From the NCBI GenBank assembly GCA_023091665.1, contig JALJCQ010000006.1:682001-746000 (forward strand): 64,000 nt of DNA. Direction: 5' to 3'. Each line of letters begins with the position of its first letter. Positions within the stretch are counted from its first letter, which is position 1. Below, one piece after another: positions 33,680-44,343 of the stretch. The DNA is from Pythium myriotylum (Eukaryota; Oomycota; Peronosporomycetes; Pythiales; Pythiaceae). Made by a program: the position numbers and the translations under genes. The notes below the pieces were generated by a model. The model searched no databases, was not told the origin of the DNA, and saw only the letters and a program-made list of their open reading frames with translations.

Positions 33680-34842
33680 TCACTCCACTTGCATGACCCG
33701 GACCTCTTTTCGACTGGCGTCGACGAATCGATTCTCAAGTTTCTGCCAGTTCATTGGGTTATTCTCTCCAGCCGCGCGCTCCATGAACTCTTCCATCCTC
33801 TTCAGTTGTGGCCACAAGGATTCTCCTGCTCCATTCGGTGCTTTCACTTCTCGAAGCCCAACAAGCTCCACGAGGACCACTGGCCGCTGAGACGACGTGG
33901 ATATTCTTCGAACATGGGCATAGCCCATCTCGTGCATCTCTAGACCGGCTATCAAGTTCGTGTGTGATTCGGATGGATTGCAACGCCCAATTGAAGTCCA
34001 GGTGAACAAAACCGAACCGTCAGCCTTGAACATCCGGCGCACGACCGTGTGTCCGAAACATTCCACTTTGCCGTACGGTTTGATGACTCTATATACGTAT
34101 CGCTTGCGCTTTTCGTCATGCTCATGGTTCATCTCCTCTCTTTCCGACTGCTTGCCGCCGAGGAAGTTCCACACCTCGTCAACAATTGTCGACAACTTGC
34201 TCGGGAAATAAGACGCGTATCGGTTCCGTATGTGGAGTTCACGGATCGAATCTGTACACTCACTCGCTCGGTCCCAAAACGGTGTGCCAACAGGAGGTCG
34301 AGGACACGACCACTCGAACAAATTAGTCTCACTCATCCTGTCCAGGCGAGAACATAACGCAGGAATGTCTGGGGATGGTTCGTCCAATTCGAACTGAGCA
34401 GTGCTCGACTCGCTTGAGGTCCAGCCAAGACACTGAACTCACGTTCACCATGAGTATCCACCCAACGCCTCTCATTAAAAGGGAGGAGCCTACCGAGTTC
34501 ATCGCAATATCAAGCGACTGGGATACAAGCTCGCACACGCGTTTCGAAACTGCTTGTTGCTCGCGCACGGTCTCCCTCAGTTGCTTGTTCTCCCCAAGCG
34601 CCAGTTCACGCTGCTCGCTCTGGTTCATCGCTATGTCCTCCCAAATCCGTGTCATTTCATCACCACGTCTTTCCTCATGGATCGAGTTCCGCGACTTTGT
34701 CACGATGGTCAAGACGTCTGCGTGGGCGACCACGCGAACGTCTGAAGGCCCCATCGCGAGGCCCTCCGTCATGGAACGCGTAGACTTGCTCGATGAGCCC
34801 GGATGCTTCATTCAGCACGGCGTCTTCTTCGCTGTCTGTCAT
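33680..34842 (-). pseudogene. bZIP-like/START-like family gene with zipper deletion and frameshift
   Basis: Exon 1 spans 34842-34494 (349 nt, not a multiple of three). Its start MTDSEEDAVLNEASGLIEQVYAF and RRLDHRDKVAEL are in one frame, and HEERRGDEMTRIWEDIAMNQSEQRE in another. Against the closest paralogue (37.6-38.9 kb) about 14 codons of the leucine-zipper coil are missing at the junction near 34680, with a net frame change. The 100-bp intron and exon 2 (34393-33680; SCPRPPVGTPFWDRASEC, YFPSKLSTIVDEVW, LENRFVDAS) look intact. A start at an internal in-frame codon would give a coil-shortened protein, so a functional product is not excluded. Confidence 0.65.
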
Positions 34843-35547
34843 TTCGGTACTGGGGGCGACGTCTGCAGACGCGTGGGAGGCGGAAGAAAACCCGATGGGA
34901 TATAATCACGTGATCATTGGAGAGTCATGGACGGTGGTGATCCCAGTGTTCAACAGAAATGACGGTTCAACTTCAGCAACAGCTTCTATCATCGAGCTTG
35001 AGGCTTGATCATAAGACCTCCGAACACTGACGGCCTCGAAGCACTGTTCGAAGCGTGACGACTCGTGTCTTGAAATTTAGCTGCGAGGCCGACGAAAAAG
35101 CATGTTCAGCCACGATGCCACCGTCTCTCCTCACACGGACGCTTCAGTCCCGCCAAATACCTGTAGCCAAGTAGCTCAGAGACCGAGTCTGTTCTGCGAC
35201 CTGCGAGTCTCTTGATCTCCTCGATAGTAGCACCACTGTGGAGTGAATTGACATCGTTGGCAACGTTGCACGGCTCGCAAGATCATGCGGCACGGAACAG
35301 TAGTATGAATAGGTGCCACATTGTTTGAGACAGTGGTCAGACATATTTTTGTCTCAGAATTTGATTTAACACAGATCACGTGCTTATTCTGTGACTCTCG
35401 TATTTTGCGACTCCCTCCAGCTTCTAGGAAAGTCGCAGATTCCTCTCGCGTTGTCACAGAATATGTTAACCCACATTCTGTGACTTCCAAACTGAGTTAT
35501 GGTCTCAGTTGATGGATCCGATGCGTCACAGTTCTCGATTCACAATA
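34843..35547. other. intergenic between divergent family members
   Basis: 705 bp shared upstream of a minus-strand and a plus-strand gene. Several copies of ctgtgac/gtcacag-like words occur (for example near 35388-35395, 35454-35460 and 35478-35484), but their significance is unclear. No gene was seen. Confidence 0.4.
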
Positions 35548-36715
35548 ATGGTCGATCGACCCGACGAGGACGCCGTGCTCGCGGCCGCGCTCTCGCTCAT
35601 CGACGATGTCTACGCATTCCATGGTGACTCTGGTGAGGAGCTGCAAAGCTGCCCCGTCTCAGTATCGTCTCGGCCGCCGGCGGCTGTCAAGAGACTCCGC
35701 ATGCAGGTCGCTTCGCTGGAGCAAGCGCTGGCCGAGGCCCAAGCCACCGCCCGCGACGAGGAAATGGTGCGAGCGTGGGCGCACGTAGCAGAGGGACAGC
35801 GTGCACAGCGAGAAGCGTCAGTGGACGAGAACTCGACGCTGCGCACGCTACTCAAAGAGCAGCTCGAGGACGCGCGGACCGTCGCGAGGTTGCTCGAGGA
35901 GTCGTCAAAGCATCTGCAAGAGTTGGTGTGTTCGGATTCGTCAATGGTTGCTTTTATGGATGGTCTTGCATTGATGCTTGAGTGTGTAGCGACAGTGGGA
36001 ACCGCAACGGCGTCGTCGCCGTCATGCTGATCATGACAGAGTAGTGGATGACCTCCACGAGAGAATCCGATCAACGCCGTTCCGGACCGACCCGGCTTGG
36101 TCATGCCCTCGCCCTCCAATGGGAAGGCAATTCTATGATCGTACTAGCCACTGCGATGGCCACACAGTTCAGATCTGCAACCGGTATGCGGCTTTCTTCC
36201 CCTTCAAGCTGTCCGTTGTCTCGAATGTGGTGTGGTCACATATGCGCAATCGCTCTCGAATCGAAGAGATACCACAGGACGAGAACGTCGACGAGATTGT
36301 CCACCACCAGCTTCTCTTCTACAACGAAGAACCTGGTAAGGAGGCGTTCAGCTATGGCCCAGGGTTGTTCAGAAGAGAGTGTCTAAGCGACGGGTCAGTC
36401 ATTTTTGCGTGGGCTTCTATTTGTCGCCCCGACCCGAGCGACAACGACAGCAAGGCCAACATGATGGCTGGGATCGAGATGCACGAAATTGGCTGGGCAC
36501 GTGCATCTCTGATATCTGACTCTCGTGCGTATCCAATGGTTTTCTTCGAAGAGATCACGCGGAAAGATATTCGACCTGCCGACGGAAATGAGCGAAACGT
36601 CCGTGACCAGCTCTACTGCCTCGAAGCTTTGATGCAGCAATTGAGTGAGCAGTACAACCTACCTGCATGGCAGCATATGGAGAATTTGTTGGTGGAGGCG
36701 AATCTTGGGAGCTAA
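35548..36715 (+). CDS. bZIP-like/START-like family protein (two exons)
   Basis: Join of 35548-35925 and 35990-36715, 367 aa, phase-0 intron of 64 bp. The start MVDRPDEDAVLAAALSLIDDVYAFHG aligns with paralogues; an in-frame ATG lies upstream at 35512. Exon 1: AVKRLRMQVASLEQALAEAQ, WAHVAEGQRAQREASVDEN. Exon 2: RQWEPQRRRRRHADHD (an Arg run), DPAWSCPRPPMGRQFYDR, ICNRYAAFFPFKLSVVSNVVW, EIGWARASLI, MENLLVEANLGS. Intron and exon lengths nearly match those of the 30.6-31.8 kb gene, which indicates recent duplication. Confidence 0.83.
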
Positions 36716-37624
36716 GGCATGATGAGGTGTTGATGGACATCTCGTGGAAAATGTTGACTGGGATGATCGCCGAAACTGATCATTCAAGCGAACGCCAGTT
36801 TGAGCTTCATGTACACCGCGGATCAATGCGTCAGCGAAAACTCTCGATATTGTGTTGCTGTTTTGTGATCACGTTATAGAAAAGCAGGAATCACAAACTT
36901 CGCGTTCTTGTACTGGGTCGGATAGCTCGTGCCGCGTGCGATTGCGTATTCTCTCGTTAGCTTCCATTGCAGTCTCCGAGGCACGCAGCGCTCTGTAATG
37001 ACGTGGTGATGGAACTCCCAGGCATTGAAAGGGAATGCGCTTGCAAGAGGGTCAAAATACAAAAGTTGAGTGTCTTCCGAGTGGTAGAGGGGACGCCAAC
37101 ACCCACCAAGGAAAGAAGACGCTCTGCGAAATCCTCCACAACCAACCGGCTGGTAAACTCCTGAAATCGAGATTCCCATGCACGAAGCGGCGAATGCGAG
37201 CGAGGTAGTATGTATCTCTGCATGTAAATGGCCTGCAAGTGGCAGAGGGGTCACCGGCACCCAGCAAGAAATGAATATGATCTGCAAAAATTTTCGTCAA
37301 GCAGCCAGCTGGCAAACTCTTCAAATCGAGACGGTCATTCAAAAAGTCATGAAGACCCAACAACTTATCCGTCCTACACTGCTTCCATCTAAAACTCAAG
37401 CTTCCCTCGAAAGGTTGCTCGGTTCTTCAGGGATCATCACCCCTGGCGGTTTCCTCTCCTCGACATTTGACTCATCTCGGCGACTGAATTGCAGGCGATC
37501 TTCTGATCGCGTAACCCGTGTCCCGTCCAGTCTCACGTTGCGACAGTTTGGTGTGCCAGGCCACGAGAATGTTGGTGTACACAATTTAGCTATCCAGACG
37601 CTCCGCACGGTCTCACTTGCACGG
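36716..37624. other. intergenic with diverged tandem repeat
   Basis: 909 bp between two plus-strand genes. It holds the roughly 160-bp repeat described separately. Otherwise no family gene was seen. Confidence 0.45.
37078..37331. repeat. two diverged tandem units, about 160-bp period
   Basis: The segments 37078-37170 and 37238-37331 match (gtggcagaggggtca versus gtggtagaggggacg; ctggcaaactcttcaaatcgag versus ctggtaaactcctgaaatcgag). On the minus strand both units encode a similar peptide (LKSLPAGCL / FRSLPAGWL) at 53-54 residue spacing. This suggests the relic of a repeat-containing coding sequence, now without a long frame. The parent family is not recognised. Confidence 0.55.
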
Positions 37625-38855
37625 ATGGAGCTGCTCGGCGGCGACGAGAACGCCGTGCTGGACGAGGCCGACGCGCTCATCGAGCACGTCTACGCCTTCC
37701 ACGGCTCGCCGGACGCCACGCCAACTCGTCCTGCCGATGTCCCCGGTCGCCCTCGCCACCGCGTCGACCATCGCGACAAAGTCGCCCGACTCGAGGCCGA
37801 TGCAGCGGCGCTCGAAAACATCCTCGCGTCCATGTACGAGGAGAGGCGAGGAGACTTGATGACGCGTCTCTGGGAAGACGTCGCGATGAACCAGAGCGAG
37901 CAGCGCGAGATGGTGCTACGAGAGAACAAATTGCTCAAGGAGGCGATGCGCGAGCAACTCGCGCTCGCGAGCCGCATGTCCGAGATCGTCTCGCAGTCGC
38001 TCGACTTTGCGATGGCATCGGTGCGTCACATTGACAGTGGTTGTCGTGGTTCAGATGATTTACATAAAGTGTGTTTTGGGACTATATTAGAGACCGTGTC
38101 TCGCTCCGGGTTCGAAGATGCCTGACCAGTCTGTCGACAAATCCGATCTCATTCCGGTGTTGAGAGCTCGCTTGGATCAAATGGACGCAGCTGACACATC
38201 GTCGTGGGCGTGTCCTCGCCCGCCTATTGGCACTCCTTTTTGGGATCGTACGAGCGAGTGTGAGGATCTGCGTCGAGGCTTGCACGTACGAAACCGATAC
38301 GCGTCGTTCTTTCCGCTCAAGTTGTCAGCGGTGGCCAACGAGTTGTGGGGGTATCTCAACGAGCGGCATCGAGCAGTGGAAGTGGAACTAGAAAACGTTG
38401 ACGAAAAGTGCAACCGACTTGTCACCCGCATCGATAAGCCGTACGGATTCCTGGAGAGTAGCGGCCCTGGCGTCGTGAGAAGAGTGTACAAGGCTGACGG
38501 CTCTGTTCAGTTCACCTGGGCGTCAATTTCCTCGACAGCGACATGCGATCCATCGGCCAACTTGATAGCTGGCCTACAAGTTCACGAAAGCGGGTATTCG
38601 CGAGCTAGCCGAGTAGACTCATCTGGCCAGCGCTCGATCGTATTCTTTGAGTTAGTTGTGCTCAAAGAGTACAATGCCCCAAGCGACGCTGACGAGTCCC
38701 ATTGGAAGCAGCTCAAGAAAATCGAGGAATTCCTCTATCGCGTTGCAAGTGAGGATAACGCGGCGAACTGGCAGCGACTAGAAAATCGTTTTCTCGACGC
38801 AGGCCTTTCCATCGGTGTTCGTGATGCGGGCTCTTTACGCGAGCTGAGACCGTGA
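37625..38855 (+). CDS. bZIP-like/START-like family protein (two exons)
   Basis: Join of 37625-38020 and 38118-38855, 377 aa, phase-0 intron of 97 bp. An alternative acceptor would add nine codons beginning at about 38091. Exon 1: MELLGGDENAVLDEADALIEHVYAFHG, then GRPRHRVDHRDKVARLEAD and WEDVAMNQSEQREMVLREN. Exon 2: SWACPRPPIGTPFWDRTSEC, RNRYASFFPLKLSAVANELWG, KPYGFLESSGPGVVRR, LENRFLDAGL. It is the closest relative of the minus-strand pseudogene at 33.7-34.8 kb and still has the zipper segment missing there. Confidence 0.83.
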
Positions 38856-38944
38856 GCATCGTTAGACATTTTATCATTTGTTGAAATAAATATGCATAGC
38901 GCTTCATGAACTTGTTGTCTCTTCCTCCATCCAGCACACTGATG

Positions 38945-40506
38945 TTACCGGTGTTCGTTTGCTTCCTGGGGGTTGTTCTCAGAGTCCACGTGATGGTCAG
39001 GCACGGGCTGCTTCATACTCTCAAAGAGTATATTTTCAATGAACTGCTGGCTTGTCTCCATGTTGTGAAATAACACGTAGAGCACAAAATTTGTCACCAG
39101 ATCGAGTTTTCGCTTGGGGTCGTTGATATGGTCGTCGAGCAGCGTTGGAATCGCGACATTCTTCATCTGGATAATTGATACAGGCGTCGCACCTTCACTC
39201 AAGTCCGGATCTGTTGGCCGTCGAACAATTGTCCATCCATGCTGCCGCACTAAGATCCCATCCATTGGCGCGTCAGAAACCTCGACCGGCTCACCAAGCA
39301 CGGCCCAGACAATGATAATCCGGTCTTTCTCGCGATACCGACGCCCAGCGATCTTCGCTCGGAAACGACCAAAGTACCGCTTGATTTCGAGCTCGAAGCG
39401 GAAGCTTTTCATCATCACATCCTCCGAACTCTTCACGTTACGCTACAACGAGTAATATTCGGTAAGACGGCGAATTGCTCAAGCTCTCGCTGACAGTAAC
39501 TTACCTCAACATCGTACCCCTCCGCGTCCATGGATTCGTACACAAAGTAGTCCCAGATCGCTTTGGCGGTTGTACGAAAGTCGAATGGCACCATCTTCGC
39601 GGAGAGCACTTCGATGGTGGTGCCAAATGCCTCGTCTTGGCGCACGTTCACGTCTCGGAAGTCGACGTCTGCTGTTTCAAACCGCTCGTCAGCAAACGCT
39701 TCGTCGATACTCGCGCGCATGGCAGTCACCGTCGACGAGAGCTCTTCAAAGTCGGCCGCTTCTTCCGCCGGCGACTTGGCCCGCGCGACGCGACCGCGTT
39801 TAGCGTGGTTCTTTGGCGTGAGTACCTGCAAAGCCAAGGCGTCCGTGAGTAACACGACAGCTACAGAGAGACGATCCCAGCCACATACATCGCACTTGGA
39901 TCGCTTGAGCATGCGCTGAAGGCTCTTGGCGACTTTGAGCTGGTCCTCCAGCGAGCTCTTGAGTTTGAGATTCTCGACTTCGGCGCGCTGGCGCTGCTGG
40001 TACTGGCGCATGGCCAGTTCTTCCCACATTGACGCGACTCGCTTGGGCTGCTGCTGCTGCTGAACGCTCATGAGCGACATGCCTCCGCTGATCTGCTCGG
40101 CCTGCTGGTTCGTGATGCGATCGTCTTTCGTCGCCGATCGCTTGAGCAGCCGCAGCTTCTCTTCCAGCTCTTTGACCTGGTCACGCATGAACTCGAGCTC
40201 TTCCTTGCGAGTCTTGGGCTGGACCAGTGGCACGGTCTCCGTTATTGCTGGCGCTTTTTTCTTGCCTTGAGCGATGGTCTCCGCTACAGAGCTCACGGTC
40301 TCCACTGGAGGCTTCCTAGGCTTTGCCGGGGGCTTCTTTTTGGCGCGTTTCGCCGCCAACGTGCTCTTAGGAGCCGCAGCCGCCGTGACGAGTCCAGCGT
40401 GATGTGCAGCTGACGCACGACGTGCCGATGGCTCATCGTCCGAGCCCGCGGCGTCAAACTCGTCGAGGAAGGCGCGAGTGGCGTCGATGACATCGCGGTC
40501 GTCCAT
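38945..40506 (-). CDS. bZIP-like/START-like family protein (three exons)
   Basis: Exons 40506-39889, 39825-39505 and 39442-38945, 478 aa, introns of 63 and 62 bp, phase 0. Exon 1: VIDATRAFLDEFDAAGSDDEP, a Lys/Pro-rich nuclear-signal-like stretch (KRAKKKPPAKPRKPP), KTRKEELEFMRDQVKELEEKL, a QQQQQ run, then WEELAMRQYQQRQRAEVEN. Exons 2-3: a START-like half of the second subfamily (VPFDFRTTAKAIWDYFV, AGRRYREKDRIIIVWAVL, MDGILVRQHGWTIVRRP, FIENILFE). The first intron is 3n long with no stop, so its retention would insert 21 residues. First member of the second cluster. Confidence 0.82.
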
Positions 40507-40862
40507 TATACACTGTATTGCTCGTCGAGCGCGATTACGACAGGGCAGCTGAGCTGTGGGATGGCAAACACCAAGTGCGACTATGCATCTGGGTGTTGCT
40601 TACGAGCATCGAAAGAAGCAGGTGGTTGAAGGAACAGACGGCTTCTCCATGACCGATCAGTTCGTGTAGGGTACTCTTTCTCGGAGGCCGTCGCTGGCCC
40701 TCTGTCTCTGACGCACACGATGCGCCTTTCGAACCTTCACCCATTCTCTTCTGCATAAAGCGATTTCATTGATCCACTCGATGCAGACGTTCAATGCGAG
40801 AGAGAGATATACATCAACACACACTACCTAGTCCATACACGAGGGCTCGTCTTTTTTCCTCC
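40507..40862. other. intergenic, no gene seen
   Basis: 356 bp between two minus-strand family genes. Short agagagagat and Ct-rich stretches occur near 40795-40860. No gene was seen. Confidence 0.4.
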
Positions 40863-42416
40863 TCACTTCTTCATAGCACCCTCGATCAGCACGTTCTCGA
40901 TGATTTTCCTGCTGGTCTGCAGGTGGCTGTAGACGCTCTGGAGCACAAAGTTGGTGAGCGTGCCCGTGCGCCGCTTGTGGTCCACGACGTCGTCGTAGAC
41001 GTACGGGATCGCCACGTGCTTGGACTGGATACGCGCCACGGGCGAGTCCGGGTCGCAGTTGGGCGGCAGCTTGTTCGGGCGCTTGATGATCGTCCAGCCT
41101 TTCTGACGAACGACCATGCCTTCGCTGCTCGCACCGGGCATCTCAGGCTCGATCATCGCGACCCAGAGGATCACGATACGGTCTTCTTCGAAGTATCGAC
41201 GACCTGCGAGCCGGCCCTTGAAGTGTGCTTGGTGGCGCTGCACCTCGACCAGGAAGCTGAAGTGCTTCTTGAACACTTCGTCCGTGACCTCGAGTTGCTA
41301 CAGCACACAGATACATTGCAATCAGTGATGACGTCCATGTTGCGGTCGTAGCATGTGGAGCTTACCTTGTGCTCGTAGCTGACCGAGGTATTGAGGAAGT
41401 AGCCCCAGACGGCGTCCGAGGTCTCGCGCAGTCCGAACGGCAGGTTGCGCGCATCGAACACGTCGACGACCGTGCCCAATTCGGCGTCGTTATCCACTTG
41501 GATATCGCGCAGCGGGATGTCCTCGCGGTCGAAGCGCGAGTCGGAGAAGACCTTGCCCATCTGGCCGTACATCTCGTCGATGACGCCCATGAGATCGTCG
41601 AAGGACGAGGCGTCGTCCTTGCCGTCCAGGAGGCGAGGACGCTTGACTCGGTTCGTCGGCAACAGCAGCTACAAATACATAATACCAGCTTGAGTCTTCC
41701 ACCCATTACAGACGCAGAGCGACCAGCAGGAGGTGGCAACTTACATCGGCGTTTGTGCGCTTGAGCAGTCTCTCGAGTCCGCGCGCGAGCTTGAGCTGGC
41801 TCTCCAGCAGGCTGCGCAGTCTCTGGTTCTCGATCTCGGCTTCTTGGCGCTGCTGGAACTGGCGCATCGCGACGTCTTCCCACATGGACTCGCCGCCCGT
41901 GGGCATGGCGGCCTGCTGCTGCGCGACCGCGAGCTCCCAGGGATCGGTCGGGGACTCGTGGTCCGTTTTGTCGCCAGGGTCGTTCGCGTCGTCGCTGCCT
42001 CGCTTGGCGTGCTTGAGCACACGCAGACGCTCTTCGAGCTCGCCGACCTTGCCTCGCAGGTACTCGAGCTCGGCGCGTCGCGTGCGGCTCGGGTAGGCGC
42101 CTTCGGCGACGGTCTTGGCGCTCATGCGCGGGTCTTCGGCATGCGAGTGGTGGCGGCGCTTGGCGGGCTTGCTCTGCTTGGTGGGCGACGCGGACGGCGA
42201 GCCGCCGGGGCTCAGCGTGGCCTCCGAGTCGGGCTCCGAGTGGGACGGCTCGGTGTTGGTCGTGGGCGACGGCGACCAGGAGCTGCTGGCCGTGCTCTCG
42301 GTGTCGTCGTGGAGCTGGAGGTCGATGTCGCCGTCGTACTCGTCGAGAAAGGCGAGCGTGGCGCTGAAGGCGTCGGCGTCGCCGAGCGAGCTGCGCGCGG
42401 CCGTCGCGGCGTTCAT
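40863..42416 (-). CDS. bZIP-like/START-like family protein (three exons)
   Basis: Exons 42416-41745, 41668-41366 and 41297-40863, 469 aa, introns of 76 and 68 bp, phase 0. Exon 1: MNAATAARSSLGDADAFSATLAFLDEYDG, a Ser/Thr-rich linker, KPAKRRHHSHAED, SRTRRAELEYLRGKVGELEERL, then WEDVAMRQFQQRQEAEIEN. Exons 2-3: LPFGLRETSDAVWGYFL, AGRRYFEEDRIVILWVAMIEP, MVVRQKGWTIIKRP, IIENVLIEGAMKK. The architecture matches the neighbour at 38.9-40.5 kb and points to tandem duplication. A (GA)n tract (about 42446-42464) precedes the start. Confidence 0.83.
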
Positions 42417-42763
42417 CGTGGACTCGGCGGCGCGGGCAAGCGAGCGAGAGAGAGAGAGAGAGCAGAGCGGCGAATGGGGCCCAGGGGTGGCCTTTCCCTC
42501 CCACTCTGGTCTCCGATAAGGTCGCCAGTCACGTAATCCCCAAATTTCCAGAACCAAATTTCCATATACAGAGACACCGCGACGTACAGTATTTCCTGGA
42601 TTGAGTGAAACCTATAGAAACCAATACCTTTACAAAAGGATGGTGTTGATGTTTCGTGTAGTGTGTTTAAGAACAATAACAACCATGTGAAAGCGGATGC
42701 CCTCTCTATGCAGATCAAGGAATGGTTTCTATTCAAGGTGGGAAATTCATACTACGATGACGA
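42417..42763. other. intergenic with (GA)n tract
   Basis: Upstream region of a minus-strand gene and 3' flank of the next one. A GA microsatellite lies at about 42446-42464. No gene was seen. Confidence 0.45.
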
Positions 42764-43963
42764 CTACTGGAGGCGAGGACGAAGCGAGGCGTCGAGCAGG
42801 CGGTTCTCGAGTCGCTGCGAGTGCCTTTTCGCTTCTCGGTGCATCAGATCGACCACGGCGCTCGCGAAAGTCTCGAGTCGTGGGGTTTCGTGGTCGCCAC
42901 CAGTGAGACGCTTGGGATCAGGAAGTGGGACGATCTCGAGCAAGTTCGCTTCCTCGACCGCGACGATTTGCCGCCCAGACGAGAGGCGACAGCTCTTCAT
43001 GCGCGACCAGCCTTCCTCGATGAGTGCAAAGCCCTCCATGAGATTGGCCGACGAGCCACAGGGCAACGCGAACGAGCACGCGAGCACAAGCACGTCGCCG
43101 TTGGGCTCGAAGACGCGGCGAAGCACGACGCCGCCGCTCGCCTCGTAGCTGCCGGCGTCCACGACGCGGCAAGCGGTCAGTGCCGCGCTGTAGAGATTCG
43201 AGTCGGTGCCAAAGTCCTGCAGGGGATTCATGAGATGGTGAGCCAAGATCGACTCGCTTCGAGAGAACGTACGGCGACGAGGTCGCACCGCTCGCGGATC
43301 GACTGCTGGATGGTCATCTCCCACGCCTCGTTCACGACCGCCGAGAGCTTGAAGAGCCAGCGTCGCTGGGATCGGCTCCGCACGGTCACGCCGCCCTGGG
43401 GCGTCCGCTCGATGCACTGGTTTGTGTACGTCGAGCCGTCGTACACCTTGATGACTCGCCCCGGCATCTCGTGGGTCTCGTCCGCGCACGCGGACATATA
43501 GAGCGAGGCGGTCGCAAAGGTACTGCGCGTGGATGTTCACACGCAGCGGCGGTCGCACGGGCTCGATGGACTCTGGTCGAGGCTGTCGGTAGCGTCTCAG
43601 CAGCGCGTCGACGTTGCTTGCGATGGCTCTGACCGTTCGCTGCTGCTTGGCGACAGCGAGACGCAACTGAGCGTTCTCGGCCTCCGCGCGCTGCCGCTCG
43701 CTGTTCTGCGACGCGGCGACGGGCGCCCAGAGCGCGTTCAGCGGCGCGCGGGACTCGTCGCATCGCCGGCGACGCAGCTCACCGAGCTGGAGCGAGAGCT
43801 CGCGCGCGAGCGAGCGCAGCTGCTGCAGCTCGAGCGATGGCGAGTCGCGTCGACGGCCGTCGCTCTCGTCGACGAACGCGAGCGCGGCCTGCAGCACGGC
43901 GTCGTCCTGGGCCGCGTCGAGCGCGCACCACAGCGCCGCGACGTCTGTCTCGAGGCCGGCCAT
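42764..43963 (-). CDS. bZIP-like/START-like family gene, first intron unresolved
   Basis: Exon 1 starts at 43963 (MAGLETDVAALWCALD; VLQAALAFVDESDG, WAPVAASQNSERQRAEAEN). Exon 2 ends at 43273 and covers MSACADETHEMPG to SAVVNEAWEMTI. A clear 56-bp intron (43272-43217) leads to exon 3 (43216-42764: SGGVVLRRVFEPNGDV, LENRLLDASL). Exons 1 and 2 are in different frames, and no ordinary GT-AG pair between about 43600 and 43500 restores them. The cag at about 43523 is a candidate acceptor, but the phase does not fit any donor I see. So there is a frameshift, or an unusual splice. The coil has a short basic patch (LRRRRCDES). The START-like half is divergent. Confidence 0.6.
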   Translation of the reverse strand: MAGLETDVAALWCALDAAQDDAVLQAALAFVDESDGRRRDSPSLELQQLRSLARELSLQLGELRRRRCDESRAPLNALWAPVAASQNSERQRAEAENAQLRLAVAKQQRTVRAIASNVDALLRRYRQPRPESIEPVRPPLRVNIHAQYLCDRLALYVRVRGRDPRDAGASHQGVRRLDVHKPVHRADAPGRRDRAEPIPATLALQALGGRERGVGDDHPAVDPRAVRPRRRTFSRSESILAHHLMNPLQDFGTDSNLYSAALTACRVVDAGSYEASGGVVLRRVFEPNGDVLVLACSFALPCGSSANLMEGFALIEEGWSRMKSCRLSSGRQIVAVEEANLLEIVPLPDPKRLTGGDHETPRLETFASAVVDLMHREAKRHSQRLENRLLDASLRPRLQ

Positions 43964-44343
43964 GGTCACAGTTGGGAGGTGCGCTCCGGGAAGCCCTCAG
44001 CAGAGTCATCACTCCGGCTCGAATGATGGTGGTGGGATTAGTCAACTGCATGTCGCCATCGTCAGTGGGGGGGGAGAAGCAACCACCGGAGGCTGAGGAG
44101 GGAAGGCTCGTGACGAAGCAACCTCAACGGCAGAGCACGCGCCGCCATACTGTAGCATTGGGACCTCCTCATCCATCCCACGCCTTGGCCGCCCGGTGCT
44201 TCTATCTCGAATAGAAGGCCGTGCTGTTCCATCTGCCTCGCTCATGATCATGCCCATGTCACTAGACTAATCATGCATCAAGTCGCGAGAAGCGGCGAGC
44301 GCGACGAAGCTGCCGGTCTCCTAATCACAAAACCTCCCGGACC
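43964..44343. other. intergenic between divergent family members
   Basis: 380 bp between divergent start codons, presumably both promoters. A G9 run lies near 44069. No gene was seen. Confidence 0.4.

Noticed and set aside
41362..42504. Arg/Ala-rich 380-codon minus-strand frame
   Set aside because: An out-of-frame shadow of the three-exon gene at 40.9-42.4 kb.
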